Source: Pontibacter litorisediminis (GTDB lineage: Bacteria > Bacteroidota > Bacteroidia > Cytophagales > Hymenobacteraceae). Taken from it: DNA of 64,000 nt. Positions 7,029 through 14,179 of the stretch are shown one piece after another. Both the position numbers and the translations under genes were made by a program. How positions within the stretch are numbered: position 1 is the first letter of the stretch; each line of letters begins with the position of its first letter. The stretch is from positions 1 to 64,000 of the forward strand of contig NZ_JARDUA010000008.1 of NCBI RefSeq assembly GCF_029360645.1, in the 5' to 3' direction. Under the pieces are notes generated by a model. The model saw only the letters and a program-made list of their open reading frames with translations, made no database searches and was not told the DNA's origin.

Positions 7029-7160
7029 GCATAACACGGGTTTTGCGTCAGGCGGGGTGATGTGCAAACTTGGAGCTTTGTGCTTTTATTCAAGTTCGGT
7101 GCTGGTTGACAGTTTTGTGCTCCAAAACCCGCCCGAACGCAAAGCCCGAAACCGTTGTAC
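7029..7160 (+). other. attC-like site 6, long form (132 bp)
   Basis: 5' core GCATAAC (CCGCATAAC) complements the GTTATGCGG boundary of site 5. 3' core GTTGTAC is at 7154-7160. Arms TTTTGCGT (7041-7048) with ACGCAAA (7137-7143) and GGCGGG (7051-7056) with CCCGCC (7128-7133) form an extended stem. It is twice the length of the other sites, similar in size to the long VCR-type attC. Confidence 0.85.
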
Positions 7161-7178
7161 CACATAGGAATTTATAAA

Positions 7179-7730
7179 ATGAAGTTAAAGTATGTAACCA
7201 TATTGCTGTTATTGCTTCTCACTTCTTGTTCTATCCTTGGCAGTGGTTCAAGGGCAAAACATACTTCTAAAACTATAAAACTCAAAAGTATAGGTGACGG
7301 CACCAAAGTAGGCTATGAAACTGATTCAGCAGTTGTGTATTTCAGCTTGGCAGAAATGAAAGAGCGAGTTGACAGGCTTCTGAATAGCAATAAGCTCGAC
7401 CCCAGATGGGATTACAGAATCATAGCTCAGCTAAAAAAGGATAAGCAAATATTAGATGGCATAAATCATGACGTTGTTGTGAAGCACTGGCAAAACCAGA
7501 AAAGCGACAGAGATTTAGCAGAATACGATTTAGCCGGGTTTACTGACCAGTACATCTTCAAGGACTTTATACTTGATGGCAAGGCAAAAGTGTGGAATAA
7601 GAACTTAAAAAGATTTGAAGAAAAGGTGGTTTATAATTTTGTAAGGCACAGTTTAGGTACAGAGTCGGCTTACTATACTTTCAAAAATGGGACTGAATTT
7701 CACAGGCAAATAATCGCATTAGGAGAATAA
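7179..7730 (+). CDS. Cassette 7: lipoprotein of unknown function
   Basis: A 183-aa protein with a clear lipoprotein signal (VTILLLLLLTSCSILGSG). The start was set at the ATG that opens the signal peptide, 24 bases inside a longer frame. The mature part has many charged residues and no recognised domain. It ends QIIALGE just before the next attC. It is the only gene of the cassette at 7155-7799. Confidence 0.8.
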   Translation: MKLKYVTILLLLLLTSCSILGSGSRAKHTSKTIKLKSIGDGTKVGYETDSAVVYFSLAEMKERVDRLLNSNKLDPRWDYRIIAQLKKDKQILDGINHDVVVKHWQNQKSDRDLAEYDLAGFTDQYIFKDFILDGKAKVWNKNLKRFEEKVVYNFVRHSLGTESAYYTFKNGTEFHRQIIALGE

Positions 7731-7740
7731 GAACTACGCA

Positions 7741-7805
7741 GTACAACACGGTGCAGCTTTAACCCTTGCTACGCTTCGGGCTTTGGCTGCACGAACCCGT
7801 TGGCA
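7741..7805 (+). other. attC-like site 7
   Basis: 5' core GTACAAC (7741-7747) is the exact complement of the GTTGTAC boundary. 3' core GTTGGCA is at 7799-7805. Arms GTGCAGC (7751-7757) and GCTGCAC (7786-7792). The centre (CCCTTGCT, GCTTCGGGCT) is nearly the same as in site 8. Confidence 0.9.
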
Positions 7806-7828
7806 GTAATACAAGCTAAATCTAAAAT

Positions 7829-8422
7829 ATGAAAACATTCTTACTTCTGTTTCTGACCCTTACAGCCCTAAATTGCTATTCGCAAACTACAGGAAATTAC
7901 AAAATTGAAATCACGGCAAATGCATCAGCCAGTAATTCAGAGTTTAAGATTCATCTTTTGAAAGATACAGACACAGCAAAAGTCATTTATTTTAAAAGAA
8001 AGCAGGAGGATTCAAAACCCACGAAACAAGACAGCTTAGAAATTCAAGAACTAACTGAAACCTTCTTGAATGATTTGGAAGCGCAAAAGCGGCTAACCCA
8101 ACTTTTTGAAAAGTATAAAAGCTATGATAAAGACAGTTTGATTATCTCTTCAAACCACCCCTTGCTTCGTATCAGTGATTCTCTATCAAGGGAAAAGAAT
8201 CTACATGTAAAGAAAAGCGACAAAAGCAGAATTATCTTAGACGGGACACTCTTAAAAATAAGAGTACAACATGAAAATGGACCTGAATATGAATTTTATG
8301 CTCTCTCACCTCAAAAAGATAGTCATCCCTTGGTTTACCAATTTATAAATGATGCATTAGAACTTTATAGAGGTAGCGTAGAAGACCCAATTCTTACCAA
8401 GAACCATACGAATGGATATTAA
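7829..8422 (+). CDS. Cassette 8: exported protein of unknown function
   Basis: A 197-aa protein with a signal peptide (TFLLLFLTLTALNCYSQ). The residue before the cysteine is Asn, so it does not fit a lipobox well and cleavage after YSQ is more likely. The remainder is hydrophilic and helix-rich with no recognised domain. It is the single gene of the cassette at 7800-8491. Confidence 0.75.
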   Translation: MKTFLLLFLTLTALNCYSQTTGNYKIEITANASASNSEFKIHLLKDTDTAKVIYFKRKQEDSKPTKQDSLEIQELTETFLNDLEAQKRLTQLFEKYKSYDKDSLIISSNHPLLRISDSLSREKNLHVKKSDKSRIILDGTLLKIRVQHENGPEYEFYALSPQKDSHPLVYQFINDALELYRGSVEDPILTKNHTNGY

Positions 8423-8431
8423 AAGTACAAC

Positions 8432-8497
8432 AGCCAACAAAGTGCAGCATCAACCCTTGCTCCGCTTCGGGCTTCGGCTGCACCAGTAACGTTGGGC
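8432..8497 (+). other. attC-like site 8
   Basis: 5' core AGCCAAC (8432-8438) complements the GTTGGC boundary of site 7 over six bases, with one mismatch at the outer base. 3' core GTTGGGC is at 8491-8497. Arms GTGCAGC (8442-8448) and GCTGCAC (8477-8483). Confidence 0.88.
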
Positions 8498-8522
8498 AAA
8501 ATCTTAAGTAAATAAATTATTG

Positions 8523-8852
8523 ATGATTCTTATTCTGGAAATATTGACTTCCGTTGCTTTGGTGCTCTATCCGTTAATAGAAATCATCAGAACATCAACT
8601 AAAAGAGAAGAAAGAATCTCAGGAGCTGTTAAATGGATTTCTGTACTTTCTATAATCTTTGGAACATACTTGTGGCTCAAGAATGGCCTGACATTGGATT
8701 ATGGGACGACAAAGGAGAAAATTGAGTCCAAAGCTGAAACCATGTTGTACTTTGGACTATCCAACATGGCTATAGGACTCCTGATAATATTGTTCTTAAC
8801 GATTTGGTGGGTTTTTAGAAAAATAAAAAAGACTTTGCCCAACAACAGCTAA
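8523..8852 (+). CDS. Cassette 9: small membrane protein, stop inside attC
   Basis: A 109-aa protein with three hydrophobic helices (residues about 1-20, 38-55 and 78-98) and a basic tail. The last codons run into the attC: the TAA stop at 8850-8852 lies within the L'' arm. No family is recognised. An integral inner-membrane protein is expected. It is the only gene of the cassette at 8492-8890. Confidence 0.75.
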   Translation: MILILEILTSVALVLYPLIEIIRTSTKREERISGAVKWISVLSIIFGTYLWLKNGLTLDYGTTKEKIESKAETMLYFGLSNMAIGLLIILFLTIWWVFRKIKKTLPNNS

Positions 8853-8896
8853 ACACCAGCATCGGCCTCCGCCGCCGTTTAGCCTAACCGTTGGTA
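8837..8896 (+). other. attC-like site 9
   Basis: 5' core GCCCAAC (TTTGCCCAAC) is the exact complement of GTTGGGCAAA, the boundary of site 8, a 10-base match. 3' core GTTGGTA is at 8890-8896. Arms GCTAAAC (8848-8854) and GTTTAGC (8877-8883). Confidence 0.9.
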
Positions 8897-8970
8897 GTAA
8901 ATGATGTTATAGAATATAGATAAATTTAATATATTAGAATTATCTGAAAATAAAGTGAATTAGTAGTAAA

Positions 8971-9153
8971 ATGGATTGGTACAGCTTCTTATGGGGGTTT
9001 GTGTTTGTGTTAACTGGTGTAATACTGTTACTAATATGGTATCAAGATGATAGTAAAGAAAGTAGTTGGCTTGACATAGGAAATGCTGGTTTAATTTCTG
9101 GGGGTATCTTTGGTATCATTATGGGCTTATATGTTATCATTTCTTCACTTTAA
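8971..9153 (+). CDS. Cassette 10: two-helix membrane peptide
   Basis: A 60-aa protein made almost entirely of two membrane segments (residues about 5-25 and 38-58) joined by a short charged loop (YQDDSKESSWLD). No family is recognised. It begins 80 bases into its cassette, more than for the other cassettes, and no upstream gene is seen in that space. Confidence 0.65.
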   Translation: MDWYSFLWGFVFVLTGVILLLIWYQDDSKESSWLDIGNAGLISGGIFGIIMGLYVIISSL

Positions 9154-9165
9154 AAAAACATCTTC

Positions 9166-9230
9166 TACCAACACAATGCATGCTCAACCTTCGCTTCGCT
9201 TCAGGCTCTGCATGCACCCGTCCGTATAGG
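9166..9230 (+). other. attC-like site 10, 3' core degenerate
   Basis: 5' core TACCAAC (CTACCAAC) is the exact complement of the GTTGGTAG boundary of site 9. Arms TGCATGC (9177-9183) and GCATGCA (9210-9216). The 3' core reads CGTATAGG (9223-9230) in place of GTT plus purines, so the recombination triplet has lost a T. Confidence 0.75.
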
Positions 9231-9243
9231 TAAAAGCAGTACT

Positions 9244-9310
9244 CCTATACCTAGTGAAAGGGTGCTGACAGTATTGGAAAAATAATATAGCGCTAATCTA
9301 AAGGTTAGCT
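9244..9310 (+). other. Decayed attC-like remnant ending in GTTAGCT
   Basis: CCTATAC at 9244-9250 is complementary to GTATAGG at 9224-9230, and GTTAGCT at 9304-9310 forms the boundary that the next attC matches. The 67-bp length equals that of neighbouring sites. This suggests an empty or eroded mini-cassette whose attC has lost its usual arms. Boundary matches are direct observation; decay is inferred. Confidence 0.45.
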
Positions 9311-9342
9311 GTAACCAAAAATAAAGAAAATACTGAGTGAAA

Positions 9343-9864
9343 ATGGAAAATATTGAAATAAGAAGAGTAACTGTAGACAATATAGACCAATTACAGAGAA
9401 TCGGCAGACAGACATTTTCCGAAACGTTTTCTTCTGGGAATAGCGAAGAGAATATGAAAAAGTATCTGAATGAAGGGTTTTCTACAGATAAGCTAGAAGC
9501 CGAATTGGCGGACAAGAACTCTGAGTTTTATTTTGCTCTATTTGCTGATAAAGTAATTGGCTATCTAAAGGTCAACTTTGGAGAGTCACAGACAGAAATT
9601 AAGGATGAAAACACCCTTGAAATCGAACGCATTTATGTTCTAAAGGAATTCCACGGAAAGAAGGTCGGGCAAATCCTTTACGAGAAGGCAATGGAAATAT
9701 CCAAGCACAAAGGCGTGGATTATGTCTGGCTAGGGGTTTGGGAAGAAAACCCAAGAGCCCTTCGCTTTTATGAGAAAAATGGTTTCGTGGAATTTGATAG
9801 GCACATTTTCAAACTAGGAGATGATGAGCAGATAGACATAATGATGAAACTGCAATTGAAATAA
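9343..9864 (+). CDS. Cassette 11: GNAT family N-acetyltransferase
   Basis: A 173-aa acyl-CoA acetyltransferase of the GNAT fold. Motif A is visible at about residues 98-125 (IERIYVLKEFHGKKVGQILYEKAM, with the Q/RxxGxG/A-type pyrophosphate loop as HGKKVGQ). Motif B reads VWLGVWEENPRALRFYEKNGF. The pattern matches acetyltransferases of the RimI/PaiA type that act on small amines or protein termini; the substrate cannot be told. The ATG is preferred to a GTG six bases upstream. GNAT genes are frequent integron cargo in known integrons. It starts 33 bases after the GTTAGCT boundary. Confidence 0.88.
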   Translation: MENIEIRRVTVDNIDQLQRIGRQTFSETFSSGNSEENMKKYLNEGFSTDKLEAELADKNSEFYFALFADKVIGYLKVNFGESQTEIKDENTLEIERIYVLKEFHGKKVGQILYEKAMEISKHKGVDYVWLGVWEENPRALRFYEKNGFVEFDRHIFKLGDDEQIDIMMKLQLK

Positions 9865-9874
9865 GAATGGTTGC

Positions 9875-9943
9875 AGCTAACATTGTGTAAAAATCATGTC
9901 TCAGCCGATGGCCTTGCACGTTTTTTACACGAGGCCGTTAGGC
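9875..9943 (+). other. attC-like site 11
   Basis: 5' core AGCTAAC (TTGCAGCTAAC) complements the boundary at 9304 (GTTAGCTGTAA) with one mismatch over eleven bases. 3' core GTTAGGC is at 9937-9943. Arms GTGTAAAAA (9885-9893) and TTTTTACAC (9922-9930) are perfect. The central words CTCAGCCGATGGCC resemble site 3. Confidence 0.88.
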
Positions 9944-9970
9944 AAAAAAGCAATCTATATAAAAACCCAT

Positions 9971-10384
9971 ATGAAAACATCTTTTATTTGTCTCTTCATC
10001 CTCATGTTGCTCATAACTTCAGGCTGTAAAGACCGTGACAGGCTAAATGAGCCTTGTTCTGGCAACTGCGTTACAATTACGGGTAAAGTCACTACCGAAA
10101 ATAACTCGGCAGTAGCAGCGTCAGGTGTATCATTGAAACTTTCTTGGGCAAGACCAGCAGTACCTTTGGGCAGCCCACAACGTGACATTGCCACTACAAC
10201 CACAGATGATAAGGGAAACTATACCTTTGTCTTTACACCGAAAAGTGATGAGTTGCAGGATGGAAGGTATTTAATTGAATACTCCAAAGAAGGTTTCTTC
10301 CCTGCCGACATCAGCTTTTACGGTATTTCGAGAGGAGACACGACTATCAAACAAAATATACATATAGTTGAAAAGGAAACATGA
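9971..10384 (+). CDS. Cassette 12: lipoprotein with carboxypeptidase-regulatory-like domain
   Basis: A 137-aa lipoprotein (signal ICLFILMLLITSGC). The mature part is one immunoglobulin-like beta domain: VTITGKVTTENNSAVAASGVSL...TTTTDDKGNYTFVFTP, the carboxypeptidase D regulatory-like pattern. It stands in the last cassette, opening at GTTAGGC (9937). No attC follows its stop; instead a terminator hairpin follows at once. Such single-domain proteins are surface or periplasmic in Bacteroidetes, with no known specific role. Confidence 0.82.
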   Translation: MKTSFICLFILMLLITSGCKDRDRLNEPCSGNCVTITGKVTTENNSAVAASGVSLKLSWARPAVPLGSPQRDIATTTTDDKGNYTFVFTPKSDELQDGRYLIEYSKEGFFPADISFYGISRGDTTIKQNIHIVEKET

Positions 10385-10386
10385 AA

Positions 10387-10416
10387 AAAGGCCTTCAGCG
10401 TTAACTGAAGGCCTTT
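10387..10416. terminator. Hairpin terminator at the end of the cassette array
   Basis: Perfect 12-bp stem AAAGGCCTTCAG (10387-10398) and CTGAAGGCCTTT (10405-10416) with a six-base loop, directly after the last cassette stop. The T-run is short. Confidence 0.75.
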
Positions 10417-10418
10417 CG

Positions 10419-10450
10419 TGTAGCCCGTAGAGGAATCAAACTTTGAACAA
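10419..10450 (-). other. Possible tRNA 3'-end remnant at the junction with the transfer module
   Basis: Read on the minus strand the segment resembles the T-arm and acceptor end of a tRNA (TTTGATTCCTCTACGGGCTA), with mismatches in the T-stem. No complete tRNA can be folded. Such fragments mark attachment sites of integrative elements, and this one lies exactly between the cassette array and the tra genes. Low confidence. Confidence 0.25.
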
Positions 10451-10542
10451 GCTAAGGAACAAATTCTTCTTAACCAGTTGCAGGGTCAATTAAGCAAGTG
10501 TTATGAAAGGTATAAAAAAGACCAGCAGTAGAGTGAGAACAG

Positions 10543-11322
10543 TTACAAAGAAACTCCCCTCCGGCGGGACTGCCGTTTCTCTGCCGCCTCCTTTAGAGTG
10601 GTATCCGGCGTATGCACCTGCTGCTGCCTTTCCGGCTCCCGCTTTTGCTCCTGCCGCTGAATGGTCTCCCGCATCACCGGGCGACGCTGTTCGTTGTAGA
10701 TGTTAATGGTCTTGAACTGGGGACTTGCCTCCACAAAGCGCTTCACCTCATAGCCTTCCTCCAAAGCCGTGATGGGGTGTTGGTTACCCTTTCGAAGGGA
10801 GTAGAGCAGCAGCTCCTTTTGCTGCGGGTCCTGAAGCTCTTTGATATTAAAATGCTGCAGGGTCTTATCCAGATCAAAACCATAGTTGTCATGGTACTGT
10901 TTGACCTTATAGTTGCCCGAAGGTTCCCGCGCCTTCAGGTCCAGCTGTACCCATGCCTTGTAGGGTAGGTTTTCTGATGTTAGCAGTTCCTTGTGCACTG
11001 CCCGGCCCTGCAGCAGGTTATAGGCCTCCTTGGTGGTGATGCCGCCGTTTCGGTTAATGTAGAAGGTGTGGCTTCTGTCCTGATCCAGGTCAGGGGAGCG
11101 CAGGGTCGCCTCGTACTTATTAAAAAAATACCTGTCCGATTGATCTGAGCGGCGGAAGTGCAGGGTATGGTCTACCGTACTGTTGTGGTAGGACAGCTGC
11201 AGCTGGAGTTGGAACTGTGGGGCCTGTTGCTTGAGCTGTTGCTCTAGGGCGCTGTAGAGCTTTTCGCCAAAGCCCGTGTACTTCAGTTCGTCCTTGAGGT
11301 AATCGAGGTTTTTGGAGTTCAT
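10543..11322 (-). CDS. Conserved protein of Bacteroidetes conjugative elements, unknown function
   Basis: A 259-aa cytosolic protein, the last gene of the leftward tra operon. It has no signal or membrane segment. The central portion (TFYINRNGGITTKEAYNLLQGRAVHKEL...YKAWVQLDLK) resembles the domain found in DUF3945/DUF4099-type proteins of mobile elements; I am not certain of the exact family. The C-terminal 50 residues are very rich in Arg, Gln and Glu, ending in a basic tail. The position after traN suggests a role in transfer or DNA handling in the recipient; this is inference. Confidence 0.7.
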   Translation of the reverse strand: MNSKNLDYLKDELKYTGFGEKLYSALEQQLKQQAPQFQLQLQLSYHNSTVDHTLHFRRSDQSDRYFFNKYEATLRSPDLDQDRSHTFYINRNGGITTKEAYNLLQGRAVHKELLTSENLPYKAWVQLDLKAREPSGNYKVKQYHDNYGFDLDKTLQHFNIKELQDPQQKELLLYSLRKGNQHPITALEEGYEVKRFVEASPQFKTINIYNEQRRPVMRETIQRQEQKREPERQQQVHTPDTTLKEAAEKRQSRRRGVSL

Positions 11323-11361
11323 ATGTTATAGGTTTATGGGAGATGAAACTAGAATAATGAT

Positions 11362-12186
11362 TCAGTGAAAGAGGAGGGAACTGGCCTGCTGCAGGTGCCT
11401 GCCACGGACTCTCAGGGTCAGGTGCCTGGCACCGTGGCGCTCATAAAGCTCGATAACCTGCTCTTGCCCGGGACCTAGGGGGAAGCGCTCTAGGGCGTAG
11501 AGCAACACCTTCGCTTCACCCGGTGCCACCACGGCGTCTTCCGCTTCCCAGGCATAGTAGGGAGGCCAGTCAACCTCTTGTCTGGCCGTGCGCCTGGCCT
11601 GCTGCCTGTCGCGTGTGGCAAAGCGTACAGTCTCCAGCGCATAAGCAAGGGTGGAAGCGTTGTGGAGTACGAGCCGATAGAAGATGGTATTTCCTTTCGT
11701 GTAGATTCCTTCCAGGGCCACCTTGATCCCTCCCGCCTTAGCTTTGATGCCGTGGTAAAACGGAGTGTCTTCAGCCAGCTGGCGACAGATACTTGACAAC
11801 CTGGCCTCATTCAACCTGTCGCCTGGCAGCAGGACTGAAGTCTCGACAGCTGATAGCCGGTCTAGGGTAAGCAGGGTCTTTGAAGGAGCAGGGGCATAGC
11901 GTACAGGGAAGCTGTAAAGCTTACCGTCTGTGGTGATCACAGTTAGGTTTGTGCCGGGAAAGTTCTCCCGTGCGCCTTTGACCTGGAGCACGTTGGCCGT
12001 CTGCTCAGGAACCTGCGCCAGCACATCCCCACTGCCCCGGTCCACGCTCAGGATAGGGTAGGGGAAAACGAGGCTGGTGGTCTGATGGGTGCTCAGCTCT
12101 AGCAGGGGCTCAACGTCCGTCTGGGCATAAGCCTGCAGCCGTAACAGGAGCAGGCACAGGATTAGATAGAAGCTTTTGTTTTTCAT
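11362..12186 (-). CDS. traN: Conjugative transposon protein TraN (VirB9-like)
   Basis: A 274-aa periplasmic or outer-membrane component of the transfer machine. It has a signal peptide (FYLILCLLLLRLQAYAQ), then the TraN pattern THQTTSLVFPYPILSVDRGSGDVLAQ in the first 60 residues, and a beta-rich C-terminal domain. In Bacteroidetes elements TraN forms the outer core with TraM and corresponds to VirB9/DUF4138. It lies 39 bases downstream of traM in the operon. Confidence 0.9.
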   Translation of the reverse strand: MKNKSFYLILCLLLLRLQAYAQTDVEPLLELSTHQTTSLVFPYPILSVDRGSGDVLAQVPEQTANVLQVKGARENFPGTNLTVITTDGKLYSFPVRYAPAPSKTLLTLDRLSAVETSVLLPGDRLNEARLSSICRQLAEDTPFYHGIKAKAGGIKVALEGIYTKGNTIFYRLVLHNASTLAYALETVRFATRDRQQARRTARQEVDWPPYYAWEAEDAVVAPGEAKVLLYALERFPLGPGQEQVIELYERHGARHLTLRVRGRHLQQASSLLFH

Positions 12187-12225
12187 GGCATGATCTGTTA
12201 TTTGGTGGAAAAGTTAAACAAGGTC

Positions 12226-13485
12226 TTAGCGGTTTTGCAGGAGCAGGCGATGGCCGGCTTTTACTGTCACCTTCACCTGCCGCGTCTGGCGGCTGAGCAG
12301 GTCCCGAGCCGCGGCAATGCCGGCACCCGTGGCCTGCGCTCCCACTGAAGGGGAAAGCGTTGGCAGTTGCAGGCTTTGCTGCAGGGCACGCCCTGCTCCC
12401 TGCCGGGCAGCTTCCCGCCCGGCAGTCCCCGGAATAAAGAGGCCTTCCTGGCCGTCCAAGTCGTAGGCAGACAGGGCAACAGCCAAGGTTGCCTTGCCCA
12501 CCAAGACGGAGTTGACGTCGATCATAAGGCGCTCTCCGCGGAGCCGGCAAATGCCGTAGAGGAGGCTACCCCGGGGAATGCGTCGGTCCTCCAGGTATAG
12601 GTCTTCAAGCAGGCGCAGCCTAACTTGCGCGTCTGTCGTGAGCGTTTGGGTGGTGGGGATCACCGCCTCCACGGTGTTGGCGTTTGCCTTGGCGACAGGC
12701 TGCGGGGGCTGCAGGGCGTGAAAGCCGGCTGCCGGGGCCTCAGATCCATTCAGTAGGGTGATGGCTGCCTGCCGCTTGTTAGTCTGCACCTGGGCGGGAG
12801 GCGGCTCCAGCGACGCATGCTCCGCTGCTTGTCTTTTCAAGCGCTCAGGGTGCTGAATATCAAGGATGCGCTCGAGCAGGGCCTCCATTTGTTGCATTTC
12901 AGGATTTGGGGTGCTGGCATTGGCCATGCGCTGGACCATCGCCTCCAGCCTGTCCACGTCCTGACTGAAACTAGCGCTGGATCTGACGGGCTGCCGGGCA
13001 GGCGGAATGCCTTGAGAAACTGGCGCTGGTGTGGTACCGGCTGCTATAGCGGAGAGCTGGGCAAGGCGCTGGTGTATTTCTGCTTCCTTTGGCTGAGGAG
13101 TAGGAAGGGCTGTTGCCTGTGCTGCATTGTTAGCTAAGGCAGGGGGGAGAACCAGCGGATCGGGTGCAACCAACGTGTCTGCCTCAGAGCCTGACATGCC
13201 CAGAGTGGGCAATACCGGGTTGTCCAAGTCAGTACCTTTTTTTGACAGGCGCCGCCGGGCCTGCTCGTAGAGGCTGAACTTGTCTTGTGCTTTTCCCTTC
13301 TTGAACTGCGGGTCGGGCAGCGCCAGGCTGAGTCCGCCGCTCCCGGTGGCATCAGGCAGGGGAAAGGGAATGCCCCGGCCGCCTCCGAGCGCCCAGAAGG
13401 CTAGGGTTAGGAAGGGAAGTACGAGCAGGGGCAGGACAAGGAAGAATTTTCGTTGGCGGAGCTTAATGTCGGATGGTGTGTTCAT
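12226..13485 (-). CDS. traM: Conjugative transposon protein TraM (VirB10-like)
   Basis: A 419-aa inner-membrane-anchored scaffold protein. One membrane helix lies at residues about 13-33 (KFFLVLPLLVLPFLTLAFWAL), followed by a long Pro/Gln-rich periplasmic linker. The C-terminal domain, from about residue 275, reads TLTTDAQVRLRLLEDL...IPRGSLLYGICRLRGERLMIDV, the VirB10/TraM signature, and ends in a conserved beta region. It spans the envelope and contacts TraN. Start ATG at 13485; traK lies 65 bases upstream. Confidence 0.9.
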   Translation of the reverse strand: MNTPSDIKLRQRKFFLVLPLLVLPFLTLAFWALGGGRGIPFPLPDATGSGGLSLALPDPQFKKGKAQDKFSLYEQARRRLSKKGTDLDNPVLPTLGMSGSEADTLVAPDPLVLPPALANNAAQATALPTPQPKEAEIHQRLAQLSAIAAGTTPAPVSQGIPPARQPVRSSASFSQDVDRLEAMVQRMANASTPNPEMQQMEALLERILDIQHPERLKRQAAEHASLEPPPAQVQTNKRQAAITLLNGSEAPAAGFHALQPPQPVAKANANTVEAVIPTTQTLTTDAQVRLRLLEDLYLEDRRIPRGSLLYGICRLRGERLMIDVNSVLVGKATLAVALSAYDLDGQEGLFIPGTAGREAARQGAGRALQQSLQLPTLSPSVGAQATGAGIAAARDLLSRQTRQVKVTVKAGHRLLLQNR

Positions 13486-13550
13486 GTTTTGCTTGCTTTA
13501 TGATGGATGATTGCTTTGTGCCATTAGTCTTGTTGCCGTTCGATGGCAGG

Positions 13551-14168
13551 CTAGCGGGCCTGGGTATGCAGTTGCCTGTTTTCCAGAGTGGTCCAACGCT
13601 CGATCAGAAAGCCATGAGGATTGTTGTCCGAGCGGGCCACGGGGCGCAGGAAGCCTTCGGTGATGAGGTTGCGCGTCATCACCGAGGTGGTACGCACCAG
13701 TTTTTGATGGGCATAGCAACGGAAGCGGTAAGGGGTTTGCCCGGTGTCTACCTGCACGCTGTCTATGGTGATCTCTTGGCTGATGTTGGCCGTGATCAGG
13801 TTGGAAAAGTAGCCGCTCTCCCGCAGGTTGTCATAAGCCTGCTTGGCCGAGTGATCAGCCAGGTAGAGTGCCCGTGCCATGGTTGCCTCAATGGCTTTGT
13901 CATCGGGAGCCAGGGTGAAAAAGTATTGGTGGAACTGACGAACGTGTTCCCGCGCCTCTACCGGCAGGTTCTCCCGGCCGCCAGCGGCGAAAGCCTCCAG
14001 GGCCTTACCGCCTGCCAGGATGTAAACACGCTCCTGGGCTTGCCGAACCTGCCGGTAACTGTAATAGAGGGCCAGGCAGCTGACGGCGACGCTGGCCAGC
14101 ACCAGCACCAGGCTGAAGGTGCGGATGTAGCGAAAGGCGGTGTCGATCTGATGAAATTTTCGAAACAT
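13551..14168 (-). CDS. traK: Conjugative transposon protein TraK (VirB8-like)
   Basis: A 205-aa protein with one N-terminal membrane helix (residues about 18-38) and a periplasmic VirB8-like domain. The N-terminal MFRKFHQIDTAFRYIR and the middle segment REHVRQFHQYFFTLAPDD are typical of Bacteroidetes TraK. It probably links the inner-membrane complex to TraM/TraN. Between traK and traM there is no obvious traL, which in CTnDOT-type operons encodes a short protein; the 65-base gap is too small. Confidence 0.9.
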   Translation of the reverse strand: MFRKFHQIDTAFRYIRTFSLVLVLASVAVSCLALYYSYRQVRQAQERVYILAGGKALEAFAAGGRENLPVEAREHVRQFHQYFFTLAPDDKAIEATMARALYLADHSAKQAYDNLRESGYFSNLITANISQEITIDSVQVDTGQTPYRFRCYAHQKLVRTTSVMTRNLITEGFLRPVARSDNNPHGFLIERWTTLENRQLHTQAR

Positions 14169-14179
14169 AGTATGTGGGA

